Of a stretch of DNA of 64,000 nucleotides, positions 50,411 through 58,373 are shown in pieces (positions within the stretch are counted from its first letter, which is position 1; each line of letters begins with the position of its first letter). Made by a program: the position numbers and the translations under genes. Source of the stretch: Paucibacter sp963740455 (GTDB lineage Bacteria > Pseudomonadota > Gammaproteobacteria > Burkholderiales > Burkholderiaceae_C); the NCBI GenBank assembly GCA_963740455.1, contig CAVUEF010000016.1, positions 3,005-67,004 of the forward strand. Reading direction: 5' to 3'. The notes beneath the pieces are model-generated. The model worked only from the letters and a program-made list of their open reading frames with translations. It did no database searches and was not told the DNA's origin.

Positions 50411-52073
50411 CGGCCCTGCAAATCCCCGCCAACCCGCATGAATGCTCAGTTTTTTGTGTAAACGCGGTACACCGAATCCCTCGAAAAGCGTTATCTGATG
50501 AGTTGATTTCTGGGGGATTCGAGGATGGAGACGGTCGACTTTTTCCGCAGCCGCATTGACGCGATGATCAATCTGAACGATCCCTTGGCGGTGCTGGCGA
50601 CGCGGCTGCCGTGGGATCAGATCGAAGCCTCGGTGGCGGCCAAGTTCGAGCGCCAGGAACGCGCCGGCCAGACCCTCGAAGGCCACGACATGTTCGGCCC
50701 CACCCAGGTGCTGGTGGGCGCGGGTATCAGCAATGCTGGTCGGCCGAAGTTGCCGATCCGCCTGATGGCCAGCCTGCTCTATCTGAAGCACAGCTTCAAC
50801 CTCAGCGACGAGGAGCTTGTGGTCCGCTGGAGCGAGAACGTGCTGTGGCAGTTCTTCAGCGGCATGGACTACTACGAGCACCGGCTGCCATGCGACGCCA
50901 CGCAGATCGGACGCTTTCGGCGCGACCTCGGCGAAGAAGGGCTGGAGCATCTGCTCAAGGCGACGATCGACACCGCAGTGGCCATGAAGGCGGTCAAGCC
51001 CAGGGATCTGGAGCGCGTGATCGTCGACACCACGGTCCAGGAGAAGGCCATCGCGCACCCTGTGGACAGCCGCTTGTCGGAGATCGCACGCCACAAGGTC
51101 GTCAGCGCCGCCAAGCGCGCCGGCATCGTGCTCAAGCAGACCTATGCCAAGGAAGGCAAGGAGTTGCGTCGCCGCGCCGGCGGCTACGCGCACGCCAAGC
51201 AGTTCCGGCGCCTGAAGAAAGTGCTCAAGCGTCAGCGCACGATTCTGGGCATCGTGATGCGCGAGGCGCAGCGCAAGAGCAAAGCGCCGGACTTCGCGCC
51301 CGACACCGCCAAGGCGGCGAGCGACTTGATGATGTGGTTGGAGCGCGCCGAGCGCATCCGCACGCAACAACGCCACGACAAGAACAAGCTGTACGCGCTG
51401 CATGCGCCGGAGGTCGAGTGCATCGGTAAAGGCAAAGCCCGCAAGCCCTATGAGTTCGGCGTCAAGAGCGCCGTGGTGGTCTCGCACAAACACGGCCTGA
51501 TGCTGGGTGCGCGCACCTTCCCCGGCAATCCGTATGACGGCCACATCCTGAGCGCGGTGCTGGAGCAGGCGACGAACCTGTTGCAAGACCACGCGGTCAA
51601 GCTCAAGCAGATCGTGGTCGATCTGGGGTTTCGTGGCGTGGATGCCGAGAACCCCGACAAGCAGATCATTCACCGAGGCAGGTACAAGAGCCTGAGTCCG
51701 CAGCAAAAGGGCTGGCTGCGCCGGCGCCAAGCGGTCGAGCCGGCCATCGGGCACTTGAAGTCCGATCACCGGATGGATCGGTGCTGGCTGCAAGGCGCGC
51801 TGGGTGATGCGTTGCATTCGATCAGCTGTGCCGCCGGCTACAACCTGCGCTGGCTGCTGCGCGCGATCACCCGCCTGGGCCTGGGGCCCGTTTTTTTGTG
51901 CCTGCTTCAAATGGTGCTGCGGTCAGCCCCGGCCCTACGAGCTTCACTGCTGGCTCAGGGCTGCACCTACGTTCTTGGCTGAAGACCTCGTCGCCGGTGA
52001 AGCTCCGCGCCAGCCGCCGCAGAATGTCGCGTCGCTTGCCGTGGTGACGGGCGGACGGAATTTTGCAGGGCCG
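50411..52073 (+). mobile_element. 1663-bp insertion sequence, IS5/IS1182-like
   Basis: Perfect 12-bp terminal inverted repeats CGGCCCTGCAAA (50411-50422) / TTTGCAGGGCCG (52062-52073). Flanked by a 10-bp direct repeat ACTATCCAGT (50401-50410 and 52074-52083), which falls inside a codon-for-codon restorable gene, so the boundaries are secure. One DDE transposase gene fills it. The 10-bp duplication is longer than the 4 bp usual for IS5, which is why the family label is given loosely. Confidence 0.9.
50525..51982 (+). CDS. IS5/IS1182-type DDE transposase
   Basis: 485 residues. N-terminal domain with METVDFFRSRIDAMINLNDP and PIRLMASLLYLKHSFNLSDE (DUF772-type), then the catalytic core: VIVDTTVQEKAIAHPVDSRL (first Asp), KQIVVDLGFRGVDAENPDKQ (second Asp) and RRRQAVEPAIGHLKSDHRMD (Glu). 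The frame is intact and the final hydrophobic segment GPVFLCLLQMVL is followed by a run to the stop just inside the right end of the element. Probably still active. Confidence 0.92.
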   Translation: METVDFFRSRIDAMINLNDPLAVLATRLPWDQIEASVAAKFERQERAGQTLEGHDMFGPTQVLVGAGISNAGRPKLPIRLMASLLYLKHSFNLSDEELVVRWSENVLWQFFSGMDYYEHRLPCDATQIGRFRRDLGEEGLEHLLKATIDTAVAMKAVKPRDLERVIVDTTVQEKAIAHPVDSRLSEIARHKVVSAAKRAGIVLKQTYAKEGKELRRRAGGYAHAKQFRRLKKVLKRQRTILGIVMREAQRKSKAPDFAPDTAKAASDLMMWLERAERIRTQQRHDKNKLYALHAPEVECIGKGKARKPYEFGVKSAVVVSHKHGLMLGARTFPGNPYDGHILSAVLEQATNLLQDHAVKLKQIVVDLGFRGVDAENPDKQIIHRGRYKSLSPQQKGWLRRRQAVEPAIGHLKSDHRMDRCWLQGALGDALHSISCAAGYNLRWLLRAITRLGLGPVFLCLLQMVLRSAPALRASLLAQGCTYVLG

Positions 52074-52360
52074 ACTATCCAGTTTCTATTTTTCCAACCG
52101 GCCACAAAGCAGTCGTTGAGTTCGCTTGGTGGGTCGACCTTCTCCGTAAGACGCTTAAGAAGCCGTCCAAGCGTGTTCTGTGAAAACACGTCGACGGCTG
52201 CCGTGAACGCCCGTTCCTCCATGTCGGCGTCCTCGTACGAGATGGTCGACAGCAGGATTACCAGCGTGCCCTCGAAGCATTGGCAAATGAATAGTGCTTT
52301 GCCAAGTTCCAGAACAACAGGCTCAAGTTCTTGGGCGACGGTGGATTGATCGTTGGACAT
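52074..52360 (-). pseudogene. 5' half of an IS-interrupted hypothetical gene
   Basis: Encodes MSNDQSTVAQELEPVVLELG, ALFICQCFEGTLVILLSTIS and so on to GWKNRNWIV, then runs into the IS (stop at 51944). Predicted helical and cytoplasmic; family unknown. See the 3' half at 50169-50410. The ATG at 52360 lies shortly downstream of an attC-like box, consistent with a former integron cassette. Confidence 0.8.
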
Positions 52361-52370
52361 AGTTGATGTG

Positions 52371-52456
52371 CGCTAACGAATAGCGTTTATCTGACGCCGA
52401 GCCGACAGTGAACGAATGCGCAGGTGTTGCACGGCGGCGGACGAAGCTTGTTGGAC
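52371..52456 (-). other. Weak attC-like palindrome between two minus-strand genes
   Basis: On the minus strand GTCCAAC (52456-52450, fits RYYYAAC) and GTTAGCG (52377-52371, keeps GTT but departs from GTTRRRY) bound 86 bp with an inner CGCCG/CGGCG stem. The next gene's ATG (52360) starts about 10 bp after the right box. The position is right for a cassette boundary, but the fold is poorer than at 19888-19948. Confidence 0.3.
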
Positions 52457-52525
52457 TGAACCGCCCGCAGTCAAATGCTCAACTGCGGTCATGTCGAAGA
52501 TACAAGATGCAAGATGCGATGTATG

Positions 52526-53032
52526 TCACCAAACGAGGTGGCCAAGAAATCGCAGACCGCAGAGTACGGAGCCACATACTCCCACTGCTGCCATTGAAGC
52601 GAAGAGAAAGCGGAAAACACGGCCGTAAGACCATTGCCTGGTCCACACTGAGGAGTGCTGTTGATCCTCGGTGGTTTTTCTCGGCTCTTGCAAGAAGAGT
52701 TGGGCCTCGGAAACGGGAAAATAACTCTCTATCAGAGTGAGTCCTGCCTCTGCGTGCTTGACGAGAAATGCAACTCTCTGATCAAGTTTCCAGAAGAGAA
52801 AGGACACAAGCGCCAGAAGAATGCCAAGCGCGACACCAAGGCCGGAGAAGCGTGCTGACCCCTGGAGAGTTGCAGCCATTCCGGCAGTAAGGGCACCAGA
52901 CACGACTAAGAAGAAATTGAAGACGGCAATGCGCTGATGGGCGTGGAGTTCAAAGTACTTCCACGCGTGTTCACGGGCTTGCGTTGCTACGACTTCGGGT
53001 GAGGCGAACATGGTGGCCACGTTTGAATTCAC
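52526..53032 (-). CDS. Small four-helix membrane protein, family unassigned
   Basis: 168 residues with probable helices at about 38-52 (FNFFLVVSGALTAGM), 65-85 (LGVALGILLALVSFLFW) and 145-165 (VFRFLFASMAAVGVCGSVLC). The blocks WKYFELHAHQRIAVFNFFLV and FWKLDQRVAFLVKHAEAGL recall a family of small membrane proteins found in defence-like islands (annotated in places as RipA-like), but I cannot confirm the match. Starts are GTG 53032 or ATG 53011; neither has a strong ribosome site. The only gene of this block not broken by an IS. Confidence 0.6.
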   Translation of the reverse strand: MNSNVATMFASPEVVATQAREHAWKYFELHAHQRIAVFNFFLVVSGALTAGMAATLQGSARFSGLGVALGILLALVSFLFWKLDQRVAFLVKHAEAGLTLIESYFPVSEAQLFLQEPRKTTEDQQHSSVWTRQWSYGRVFRFLFASMAAVGVCGSVLCGLRFLGHLVW

Positions 53033-53080
53033 CGGCCTGCGCAGCTTTTCGCGCAGGTCCGTTCGACTGAAAGGTTACGC
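53017..53080 (-). repeat. Imperfect palindrome before the four-helix membrane gene
   Basis: On the minus strand: GCGTAACCTTTCAGTCGAAC, then GGACCTGCGC-gaaaagct-GCGCAGGCCGG and TGAATTCAAACG. The core CCTGCGC/GCGCAGG is perfect and weaker pairing extends outward. The left box resembles attC R'' (TAAC) but the right side lacks the invariant GTT. It may be a decayed attC or an ordinary terminator-like hairpin. Confidence 0.35.
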
Positions 53081-53087
53081 ATCTGCG

Positions 53088-53138
53088 CTATTCCAGCGGG
53101 TGCCTTATTCCCAGTAGCTTCGCGCGGAGCCGGATATA
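53088..53138 (-). pseudogene. 3' tail of a small membrane-protein gene cut by IS256
   Basis: After the second copy of the hexamer TATATC, this encodes RLRAKLLGIRHPLE and a stop. Joined to 54572-54802 it gives a 91-residue protein in one frame (...SAPYIRLRAKLLGIRHPLE). Confidence 0.75.
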
Positions 53139-54571
53139 GGCAATGTCCCGAGTGCTGTTGAACGCGGCCGGATGACGGCTCCTTGTTCGTGATACTACGC
53201 GGCCTTTCGGTGAGCGTTGGTGGCGGCATTGGCCGGGGCTTTCAATACAGCTAATAGGTCCTTCATTTCGCGGTGTCCGCGCAGCTTGCGGAAGCGCCCT
53301 TTGGAGTCGCTCAGTGCGGCAGCTGCCCAGCGCAGCGTCATCTGTCCGTCCTTCCATCGTTTGACGTTGCGCGTGAAGTGAGCGATCAACCCGTTCAGGT
53401 TCTCGATCGGGTTGGTCGTGCGCAGCGTGCGGTATAGCGCCCCGGTGATCCCCAGTGTCTGCACTGTCAACGTCTCCTCCAGACCCTCTCGCAGGCTAGC
53501 GGCCGCGCCGGGGTGCTTGGCCTGCAGCGACGTCGCCAGCCGCGCCAGCTGCTTCTTGGCCAGCTCAGCGTTGGTGCTGCCCCAGGCATCACGCATGGCA
53601 CGGCCTACGCCGGCGTGCAACTCCTTGGGCAGGTGCTCGATCACGTTTCGCCGCTTGTGCTCCTGGCACCGCTGCACCAGCGCCAGTTCGCCGAAGCAGT
53701 CCAGGATCGCGCGGCGCAAGGCCTTGCCGCCGTCGATCACCCACAGCCTCTTGCGATCGGCATCGAGCCCTCGCTCGACCAGGTCGCTCAGCAGCGAGCG
53801 CACGACCCGCGTGCTCTCCGTGGAGCCTTCACGCAGCCCCAGGATGTGCTTGTTTCCCTGGGAGTCGATGCCCAGGGCCACCAGGATCACACGGTCACGG
53901 AAGTGGATGCCGTCGATCATCACCACCGGCAGATCCAGCTCCTTGATCGAGCTCGACAACCACTCCTGCAGCTGCTTCTCGCTCAGCGCGATCCAGCGCC
54001 GCGACACCGAGCTCTTGGACACCGACAGCGCCTCCTCCGGCTCGGGAAGTGGATCCAGGGTGCCGGCGTATCGACGGGTGGAGACGCCGGCGGCCATCGA
54101 TGCCATCGTGGCCATGTCCAACGGGTCCGTATGCGCCGCCCACGCGAACGTGGGCAGTTCCAACTCGCCACGTCGCAGGCTGCGTGCCCGTGGCTTGTCG
54201 ATGGCAATGCGCTGGCCTCCCAGCACGACGCTGGATCGCGTGGTGCCGCCACGCACTGCCTTGCGGGCCGCGTTGGGCACATTCATCGGACCGCACATCA
54301 CCTCCCTGTCGGCTTCCATCATGGCTGCCAGAACTTGCTTGCCGGCGTTCACGCACAGACCGTAGAACGCGTCCTTCACGTCACGAAGGACGGTCTGGAC
54401 ATTGAGGGAGAGCTGCACTTGGGCAGCAGGTACTACCCGCAGCGCGGGCTTCGTGCGAGACTTCATTTCGGTGGTTCCTTTCTTTGCTTGCAAGGCACCC
54501 GCATGTTCACATGCGGGCGAAAGGAACCGCCACCCTCAGCTCATCAGTTCAACAATTTCTGGGACATCGCC
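53139..54571 (-). mobile_element. IS256-family insertion sequence, complete copy (1433 bp)
   Basis: Ends GGCAATGTCCCGAGTGCTGT TGAAC (left) and, inverted, GGCGATGTCCCAGAAATTGT TGAAC (right) form imperfect terminal repeats of about 25 bp. Same length and, as far as I can see, same sequence as 54807-56239 but opposite orientation. The flanks share GATATA directly against both ends (53133-53138 and 54572-54577), only 6 bp, while the sister copy shows a clean 8-bp duplication. Confidence 0.92.
53195..54493 (-). CDS. IS256-family (Mutator-type) transposase
   Basis: 432 residues. Mutator/IS256 DDE core: LPVVMIDGIHFRDRVILVAL (first Asp), RKRLWVIDGGKALRRAILDC (second Asp), LVQRCQEHKRRNVIEHLP (the C-x-x-H signature of Mutator-like transposases) and RTTNPIENLNGLIAHFTRNV (catalytic Glu). 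Frame intact, ATG preceded by AGGAA-type ribosome site. Identical in translation to 54885-56183. Confidence 0.95.
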   Translation of the reverse strand: MQAKKGTTEMKSRTKPALRVVPAAQVQLSLNVQTVLRDVKDAFYGLCVNAGKQVLAAMMEADREVMCGPMNVPNAARKAVRGGTTRSSVVLGGQRIAIDKPRARSLRRGELELPTFAWAAHTDPLDMATMASMAAGVSTRRYAGTLDPLPEPEEALSVSKSSVSRRWIALSEKQLQEWLSSSIKELDLPVVMIDGIHFRDRVILVALGIDSQGNKHILGLREGSTESTRVVRSLLSDLVERGLDADRKRLWVIDGGKALRRAILDCFGELALVQRCQEHKRRNVIEHLPKELHAGVGRAMRDAWGSTNAELAKKQLARLATSLQAKHPGAAASLREGLEETLTVQTLGITGALYRTLRTTNPIENLNGLIAHFTRNVKRWKDGQMTLRWAAAALSDSKGRFRKLRGHREMKDLLAVLKAPANAATNAHRKAA

Positions 54572-54802
54572 GATATACGGCGCAGATACAAATGACGAAC
54601 TGAAGAACGCGACAGGTACAGCCCAAAGCATGTTCATTTTGGAGGTATCTGGCGACAAGGCAAAATAGGCTACTACTGCCCATAGCATCACGGCACAAAC
54701 TATCTGAGCATCATGACCTAAGCTCATATTGCGATTGCGTAGCCACATCAGGCTCCAATATGCTGCCAAGGCGACGCTAAGCCAAAAAATTACCGCTTCC
54801 AT
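54572..54802 (-). pseudogene. 5' part of a small membrane protein trapped between two IS256 copies
   Basis: Encodes MEAVIFWLSVALAAYWSLMW, a second helix IVCAVMLWAVVAYFALSP and a third NMLWAVPVAFFSSSFVSAPYI. IS copy 54807-56239 landed in the 5' leader: its 8-bp duplication CCATCTTG covers the start codon, and the native ribosome site (GGAG, 6 bases before ATG) is now 1.4 kb away at 56250-56254. The other IS copy removes the last 14 residues. Family unknown. Confidence 0.75.
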
Positions 54803-54806
54803 CTTG

Positions 54807-56239
54807 GGCGATGTCCCAGAAATTGTTGAACTGATGAGCTGAGGGTGGCGGTTCCTTTCGCCCGCATGTGAACATGCGGGTGCCTTGCAAGCAAAGAAAG
54901 GAACCACCGAAATGAAGTCTCGCACGAAGCCCGCGCTGCGGGTAGTACCTGCTGCCCAAGTGCAGCTCTCCCTCAATGTCCAGACCGTCCTTCGTGACGT
55001 GAAGGACGCGTTCTACGGTCTGTGCGTGAACGCCGGCAAGCAAGTTCTGGCAGCCATGATGGAAGCCGACAGGGAGGTGATGTGCGGTCCGATGAATGTG
55101 CCCAACGCGGCCCGCAAGGCAGTGCGTGGCGGCACCACGCGATCCAGCGTCGTGCTGGGAGGCCAGCGCATTGCCATCGACAAGCCACGGGCACGCAGCC
55201 TGCGACGTGGCGAGTTGGAACTGCCCACGTTCGCGTGGGCGGCGCATACGGACCCGTTGGACATGGCCACGATGGCATCGATGGCCGCCGGCGTCTCCAC
55301 CCGTCGATACGCCGGCACCCTGGATCCACTTCCCGAGCCGGAGGAGGCGCTGTCGGTGTCCAAGAGCTCGGTGTCGCGGCGCTGGATCGCGCTGAGCGAG
55401 AAGCAGCTGCAGGAGTGGTTGTCGAGCTCGATCAAGGAGCTGGATCTGCCGGTGGTGATGATCGACGGCATCCACTTCCGTGACCGTGTGATCCTGGTGG
55501 CCCTGGGCATCGACTCCCAGGGAAACAAGCACATCCTGGGGCTGCGTGAAGGCTCCACGGAGAGCACGCGGGTCGTGCGCTCGCTGCTGAGCGACCTGGT
55601 CGAGCGAGGGCTCGATGCCGATCGCAAGAGGCTGTGGGTGATCGACGGCGGCAAGGCCTTGCGCCGCGCGATCCTGGACTGCTTCGGCGAACTGGCGCTG
55701 GTGCAGCGGTGCCAGGAGCACAAGCGGCGAAACGTGATCGAGCACCTGCCCAAGGAGTTGCACGCCGGCGTAGGCCGTGCCATGCGTGATGCCTGGGGCA
55801 GCACCAACGCTGAGCTGGCCAAGAAGCAGCTGGCGCGGCTGGCGACGTCGCTGCAGGCCAAGCACCCCGGCGCGGCCGCTAGCCTGCGAGAGGGTCTGGA
55901 GGAGACGTTGACAGTGCAGACACTGGGGATCACCGGGGCGCTATACCGCACGCTGCGCACGACCAACCCGATCGAGAACCTGAACGGGTTGATCGCTCAC
56001 TTCACGCGCAACGTCAAACGATGGAAGGACGGACAGATGACGCTGCGCTGGGCAGCTGCCGCACTGAGCGACTCCAAAGGGCGCTTCCGCAAGCTGCGCG
56101 GACACCGCGAAATGAAGGACCTATTAGCTGTATTGAAAGCCCCGGCCAATGCCGCCACCAACGCTCACCGAAAGGCCGCGTAGTATCACGAACAAGGAGC
56201 CGTCATCCGGCCGCGTTCAACAGCACTCGGGACATTGCC
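54807..56239 (+). mobile_element. IS256-family insertion sequence, complete inverted copy with 8-bp target duplication
   Basis: Bounded by GGCGATGTCCC (54807) and GGGACATTGCC (ending 56239). Perfect 8-bp direct repeats CCATCTTG at 54799-54806 and 56240-56247 fix the boundaries and length (1433 bp). With 53139-54571 it makes a 1.4-kb inverted repeat around a 235-bp centre, a likely place for inversion or assembly error. Confidence 0.95.
54885..56183 (+). CDS. IS256-family (Mutator-type) transposase
   Basis: 432 residues, same translation as the copy at 53195-54493, with the DDE residues, the Mutator CxxH motif (CQEH) and the NPIENLNG Glu block all intact. The leader before the ATG holds a hairpin CCCGCATGTGAACATGCGGG (54861-54880), which could limit read-through translation from outside promoters, a known device in insertion sequences. 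Confidence 0.95.
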   Translation: MQAKKGTTEMKSRTKPALRVVPAAQVQLSLNVQTVLRDVKDAFYGLCVNAGKQVLAAMMEADREVMCGPMNVPNAARKAVRGGTTRSSVVLGGQRIAIDKPRARSLRRGELELPTFAWAAHTDPLDMATMASMAAGVSTRRYAGTLDPLPEPEEALSVSKSSVSRRWIALSEKQLQEWLSSSIKELDLPVVMIDGIHFRDRVILVALGIDSQGNKHILGLREGSTESTRVVRSLLSDLVERGLDADRKRLWVIDGGKALRRAILDCFGELALVQRCQEHKRRNVIEHLPKELHAGVGRAMRDAWGSTNAELAKKQLARLATSLQAKHPGAAASLREGLEETLTVQTLGITGALYRTLRTTNPIENLNGLIAHFTRNVKRWKDGQMTLRWAAAALSDSKGRFRKLRGHREMKDLLAVLKAPANAATNAHRKAA

Positions 56240-56259
56240 CCATCTTGTTCTCCAGCGCG

Positions 56260-56625
56260 TTATATGGTCCAAATTTCTCGCGGTGGCGGGACACTCTTGG
56301 GGGAATCGTGGTCGGGATTGAATCCCTTCATATTTCCGTTAAGCCAAGTCATGACGCGCTTCCTCTCCGAGGCTCGCTCTGTTGGATCACGCGCAGCATA
56401 GTCCTCCATGAATTCACGAGAGAAAATGACGAAGAGTGAACGGGACCGCTTGTTGGGTCGGTCCGGATCGTTACCCAGCGGCCAATTTATGTCGAAGGCA
56501 ATGACATCGAACGGCAAACGACGGTGGATGTCTGCGCTCTTAGGACAAACCTCAGCAAGCAATCTTTCAAAGTGGCTGACTTCAGATTCCCACATGGAGA
56601 ACCACTCGGTTGGTGAAAGATGCAT
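56260..56625 (-). CDS. Hypothetical protein
   Basis: 121 residues, soluble, with MHLSPTEWFSMWESEVSHFE, FDVIAFDINWPLGNDPDR and SRSLFVIFSREFMEDYAARD. No family recognised; the WFxMWE...HFExLL and FDVIAxDxxWP blocks look like a conserved domain. Its stop was originally 16 bp before the ATG of the small membrane gene now cut off by the IS, so the two formed an operon. The ATG lies inside GTTATGC, an attC-like right box. Confidence 0.6.
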   Translation of the reverse strand: MHLSPTEWFSMWESEVSHFERLLAEVCPKSADIHRRLPFDVIAFDINWPLGNDPDRPNKRSRSLFVIFSREFMEDYAARDPTERASERKRVMTWLNGNMKGFNPDHDSPKSVPPPREIWTI

Positions 56626-56678
56626 AACGTAACGTATCCCGAAAGCCCTGCGGGATCATCTGACTGCTGCGGTTCAAT
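56622..56678 (-). other. Weak attC-like palindrome at the start of the 121-residue gene
   Basis: On the minus strand ATTGAAC (56678-56672) and GTTATGC (56628-56622) bound 57 bp; inside, ATCCCG/CGGGAT pair around CAGGGCTTT and weaker pairing (GTCAGATG with ACGTTAC) extends outward. The gene's start codon is within GTTATGC, as seen in some integron cassettes. The left box departs from RYYYAAC at one position. Confidence 0.35.
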
Positions 56679-56959
56679 CTGGACATCGAATCCCCCTGAA
56701 ACTGGCTTGTACATTGGCCTTCAGCCATTCACGCCGGTTTGACATCTAGGTATGAACAGGTCGAGAAAGCCCGCAATCCACCCGACTCTTGGTCCGGGTT
56801 CTTGGATCGGTACCTTACCGCGCGCCGCGATCAACAGGGAGATGGTTTACGAGTAGTGGCGACCGGTTCTTTGCTCGGCTGCGCAGCCAGCGCTCAGTGG
56901 CGGTTGGTCGCAATGGGCCGCATTGAGCCGGGTCTTTTCGTTCGCTGGGTCGGGACCAA
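56679..56959. other. Stretch without a recognisable gene
   Basis: An open frame crosses it on the plus strand (from 56739) but shows no family motif, signal or ribosome site. It ends by fusing to the M20 gene fragment below, which suggests it is junction sequence. Confidence 0.4.
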
Positions 56960-57138
56960 GGGCGGCACCAACACCAATGTCGTTCCCGGCAAGGTCGTGC
57001 TCAAGCTCGATCGCCGCATGATCCCCGAGGAAAACCCGGCCGAGGTCGAAGCCACGCTGCGTCGCATCATCGGCGACGCAGTGGCGCAATCGCGCGGCAT
57101 CAAGGTCGAGGTCAAGCGCATCCTGCTGTCGCATGCGC
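56960..57138 (+). pseudogene. Duplicated fragment of the M20 peptidase gene
   Basis: 179 bp matching 49165-49343 of the M20 gene with no gaps and about nine substitutions by my alignment. Both encode GGTNTNVxPGKVVLKxDRRM and IPEENPAEVEATLRRIIxDA. The copy starts and ends abruptly, with a stop soon after (57156-57158), so it is a dead piece. Confidence 0.9.
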
Positions 57139-57154
57139 GCAATCCAGCAATTCG

Positions 57155-57256
57155 CTAGCCACCGATGAATAGTCCTGCGATTTCGGCTTGTTGGTGGATC
57201 TCTTGCAGTTGCTCGCACAAGGCATGCAGTGCTGCATCTTGCGCAGAGGCGCTCAT
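57155..57256 (-). CDS. Possible 33-residue small protein after the RhuM-like gene
   Basis: MSASAQDAALHALCEQLQEI followed by HQQAEIAGLFIGG. The ATG is 7 bp after the RhuM-like stop. It is mostly helical and amphipathic. Too short to assign; could be a real small protein or the end of a lost gene. Confidence 0.3.
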   Translation of the reverse strand: MSASAQDAALHALCEQLQEIHQQAEIAGLFIGG

Positions 57257-57263
57257 GAATTCG

Positions 57264-58373
57264 TCAATCCTTGCCCGGCGCGGGGACGTCGGAGGCATTT
57301 TCATCATCGCTTCCAGGCCCACGCTCAGCCTCGATCTGCTTGATCACCCGGTCGAAATCGCTCTCAAACAACCGGTCCTGCACGATGCGGTATTTCTCGA
57401 ATTCGCTCTCGGCATGCGCCTTGGCAAGCTCGGCCGTGACCTTGCCCGCGTCCTGCAGCACATCCCGATCCCAGAGTTTCAAGAAGCCGCCCAGACGTTC
57501 TTCCCAGTCCGCCATGGTCATGGGGATACGGCGCATGGCTTGAAGTTCTGCCATATCGAGATAGGCGGAGACAATCCGCTGCATCTGTGCCAGTTCGAAC
57601 TCCGATAAGTAGTTCTTGGCAATGGCGACGTCGTATTTGTGGACCTTCCCTTGGGGCGCGCCCTCCCAACTGGCCAGGCCCATGTTTTCCTTCTTGTGAT
57701 CAGCCCGATCCACAATGACTTCTGCCGCTGTCTGGCCGTGAATGGCGTAATGCAGCTTGTTCTGAACCGCCGCAAAAAAGCGTTTGGTCGCCGTGGCCGA
57801 CGGGTCATAGTCCAGCGAGGTGACGTAGATGTCGGTGATCTTTTGGTAGAACTTGCGCTCGGAAAGGCGAATTTCCCGGACTTTTTCCAGTTGCCGCTCG
57901 AAGAATTCATCCGTAAGGATGCTGCCGCCCCCTTTAAGGCGATCCACATCCATCGTCCAACCCTGAATGGTGTAATCTTTGACGATCCGGTTGGCCCATT
58001 TGCGGAACTGTACGGCTCGCTCGTTTTCAATCTTGAAGCCCACGGCGATGATGGCTTGCAGGCTGTAGTGCTTGACTTGGTAGCTTTTGCCATCGGCGGC
58101 AGTGGTTAAGTACTGCTTAATGACTGCCGCTTCTTCGAGTTCGTTGTCAGCAAAAATTCGTTTCAAATGCTGGTTGATGGCGGGCACCGACACATCGTAG
58201 ACCGTGGCCATCATCTTCTGCGTCAGCCAGATGTTCTCGTCCTCATAACGCATTTCCACGCTGGTTTTCGCGCTTCCCGTTGCAGCGACGAAGGTCAGGT
58301 ACTCGGCCGCTGATGAACGGACGAGGGATGCCGTATTTTTTTTGGGAGCCAGTGGCTGTTTGTTCTTGCTCAT
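57264..58373 (-). CDS. RhuM-family virulence/DNA-damage-inducible-like protein
   Basis: 369 residues. The N-terminal block NIWLTQKMMATVYDVSVPAI and INQHLKRIFADNELEE is the RhuM signature, a wing-helix-like segment also seen in phage antirepressors, followed by YSLQAIIAVGFKIENERAVQ and FRKWANRIVKDYTIQGW. The C-terminal half is helical. RhuM proteins occur on pathogenicity islands and mobile elements, often with restriction systems; biochemical role is unknown. It is coupled (ATGA) to a 47-residue gene upstream. Confidence 0.85.
   Translation of the reverse strand: MSKNKQPLAPKKNTASLVRSSAAEYLTFVAATGSAKTSVEMRYEDENIWLTQKMMATVYDVSVPAINQHLKRIFADNELEEAAVIKQYLTTAADGKSYQVKHYSLQAIIAVGFKIENERAVQFRKWANRIVKDYTIQGWTMDVDRLKGGGSILTDEFFERQLEKVREIRLSERKFYQKITDIYVTSLDYDPSATATKRFFAAVQNKLHYAIHGQTAAEVIVDRADHKKENMGLASWEGAPQGKVHKYDVAIAKNYLSEFELAQMQRIVSAYLDMAELQAMRRIPMTMADWEERLGGFLKLWDRDVLQDAGKVTAELAKAHAESEFEKYRIVQDRLFESDFDRVIKQIEAERGPGSDDENASDVPAPGKD

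Noticed and set aside
53139..56239. Composite transposon of two IS256 copies
   Set aside because: Each copy has its own target duplication and the 235 bp between them is part of a gene continuing on both outer sides.
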